Positions 6,726-7,057 of a DNA stretch of 7,057 bases are shown here, in pieces; positions within the stretch are counted from its first letter, which is position 1, and the number at the start of each line of letters is the position of its first letter. Under the pieces are notes generated by a model. That model was not told where the DNA came from. It was given only the letters and a program-made list of their open reading frames with translations, and ran no database searches. This DNA comes from an uncultured Rhodospirillaceae bacterium (GTDB lineage Bacteria; Pseudomonadota; Alphaproteobacteria; RF32; CAG-239), in the NCBI GenBank assembly GCA_900313185.1, contig OMQI01000112.1, positions 1 through 7,057 of the forward strand, read 5' to 3'. Made by a program: the position numbers and the translations under genes.

Positions 6726-6901
6726 TTTTTAGTGGATGTGCGCAACTAACAAAAAGCGGAAACATATACCAAATTAACCTATTGATTTTTAATGATAATT
6801 TTAGCTTGCACAAAATAAGAATATTTCACCAACCTCTGCCCTTCAAAAACTTCAAAATTTAATCACTTTCTTTAGAATAGGTATATTTCGCAATATAAAA
6901 A
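6726..6901. other. Intergenic stretch without a gene
   Basis: Between the GT9-like gene and the hairpin I see no ORF with a start site longer than about 15 codons on either strand, no tRNA-like fold and no good promoter. It contains a short tandem CTTCAAAA repeat (6841-6857) and an A+T-only 6-base hairpin (TATATT 6882-6887 with AATATA 6892-6897). Both could be chance in such AT-rich sequence. Confidence 0.6.
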
Positions 6902-6936
6902 CATCCCCTTAAAAGAATTTTCCTTCTAAGGGGATG
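6902..6936 (-). terminator. Strong intrinsic terminator, probably bidirectional
   Basis: CATCCCCTTA (6902-6911) pairs perfectly with TAAGGGGATG (6927-6936), a 10-base stem with five G:C pairs around a 15-base loop; GAA/TTC inside the loop can extend it. Read on the minus strand, the stem is followed at once by TTTTTAT (from the A run before 6902), a classic Rho-independent terminator for the minus-strand gene ending at 6975. Read on the plus strand, the trailing CTTTAAGTTT is a weaker T run, but the same hairpin could end the operon about 180 bases after its last stop codon. Confidence 0.85.
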
Positions 6937-6974
6937 CTTTAAGTTTGTCACAGAAGACAACATTCACTTAACAT

Positions 6975-7057
6975 TTAGTGAATATTCTCTTTACTTTCAA
7001 TGTCTTCCATCACTTTTTGTTTTTCTGCTAATACACTGTCTATATAGTGTTTATAGA
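6975..7057 (-). CDS. 3' end of an unidentified minus-strand gene
   Basis: On the minus strand one frame is open from the right window edge to a TAA at 6975-6977; the other two close almost at once. It would encode the last 26 residues, ending in VMEDIESKENIH, a charged, helical-looking tail. Its stop lies about 40 bases before the strong minus-strand terminator at 6902-6936, which is the best argument that it is a real gene end. The product cannot be recognised from so short a piece. Confidence 0.6.
   Translation of the reverse strand, partial: YKHYIDSVLAEKQKVMEDIESKENIH

Noticed and set aside
6882..6897. A+T-only hairpin TATATT/AATATA
   Set aside because: Six A:T pairs in a very AT-rich intergenic stretch are expected by chance and would form a very weak stem.
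1..7057. Possible reassignment of TGA, since all eight visible genes end in TAA or TAG
   Set aside because: All tryptophans in the recognised motifs are TGG, no reading frame needs an internal TGA, and avoidance of TGA among eight genes is unremarkable at this base composition.
1..7057. CRISPR array, insertion sequence, tRNA or rRNA
   Set aside because: No regularly spaced direct repeats, transposase motifs, terminal inverted repeats or RNA-gene signatures were seen on either strand.

Overview
The window is AT-rich and densely coded, with Shine-Dalgarno sequences of the usual bacterial type and only TAA/TAG stop codons. The GT9-like glycosyltransferase fold in the last plus-strand gene and the TPR style of the first fit a low-GC Gram-negative bacterium, perhaps a host-associated (gut-type) alphaproteobacterium. 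That taxonomic guess is weak: no rRNA, tRNA or housekeeping marker is present.

Layout. Bases 1-807 hold the 3' part of a TPR-repeat protein that is open to the left edge. Bases 858-1460 encode a small FMN nitroreductase of the Frm2/CinD type, probably a stand-alone gene. A 118-base gap (1461-1578) holds a weak hairpin followed by a good sigma-70-type promoter (TTGACA, 18-base spacer, TACCAT). From there five plus-strand genes run head to tail to 6725: radical SAM/SPASM protein A (1579-2727), radical SAM protein B (2687-3631, overlapping A by 41 bases), an HD-domain phosphohydrolase (3621-4295, overlapping by 11), an APH-fold kinase-like protein (4301-5197) and a long protein with a divergent GT9-like glycosyltransferase part (5214-6725). 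Bases 6726-6974 are non-coding, with a strong hairpin at 6902-6936. The 3' end of a minus-strand gene (6975-7057) converges on it.

How the genes may work together. The overlaps and tiny gaps make one co-transcribed, translationally coupled unit very likely. Its content (two different radical SAM enzymes with auxiliary cysteine clusters, a metal-dependent phosphohydrolase, a small-molecule-kinase fold and a sugar-transferase fold) resembles a biosynthetic or modification pathway, for example for a modified peptide, a glycoconjugate or an unusual sugar or nucleotide. I recognise no named pathway with this five-gene set. No precursor peptide, transporter or immunity gene is visible in the window, so substrate and product remain open.
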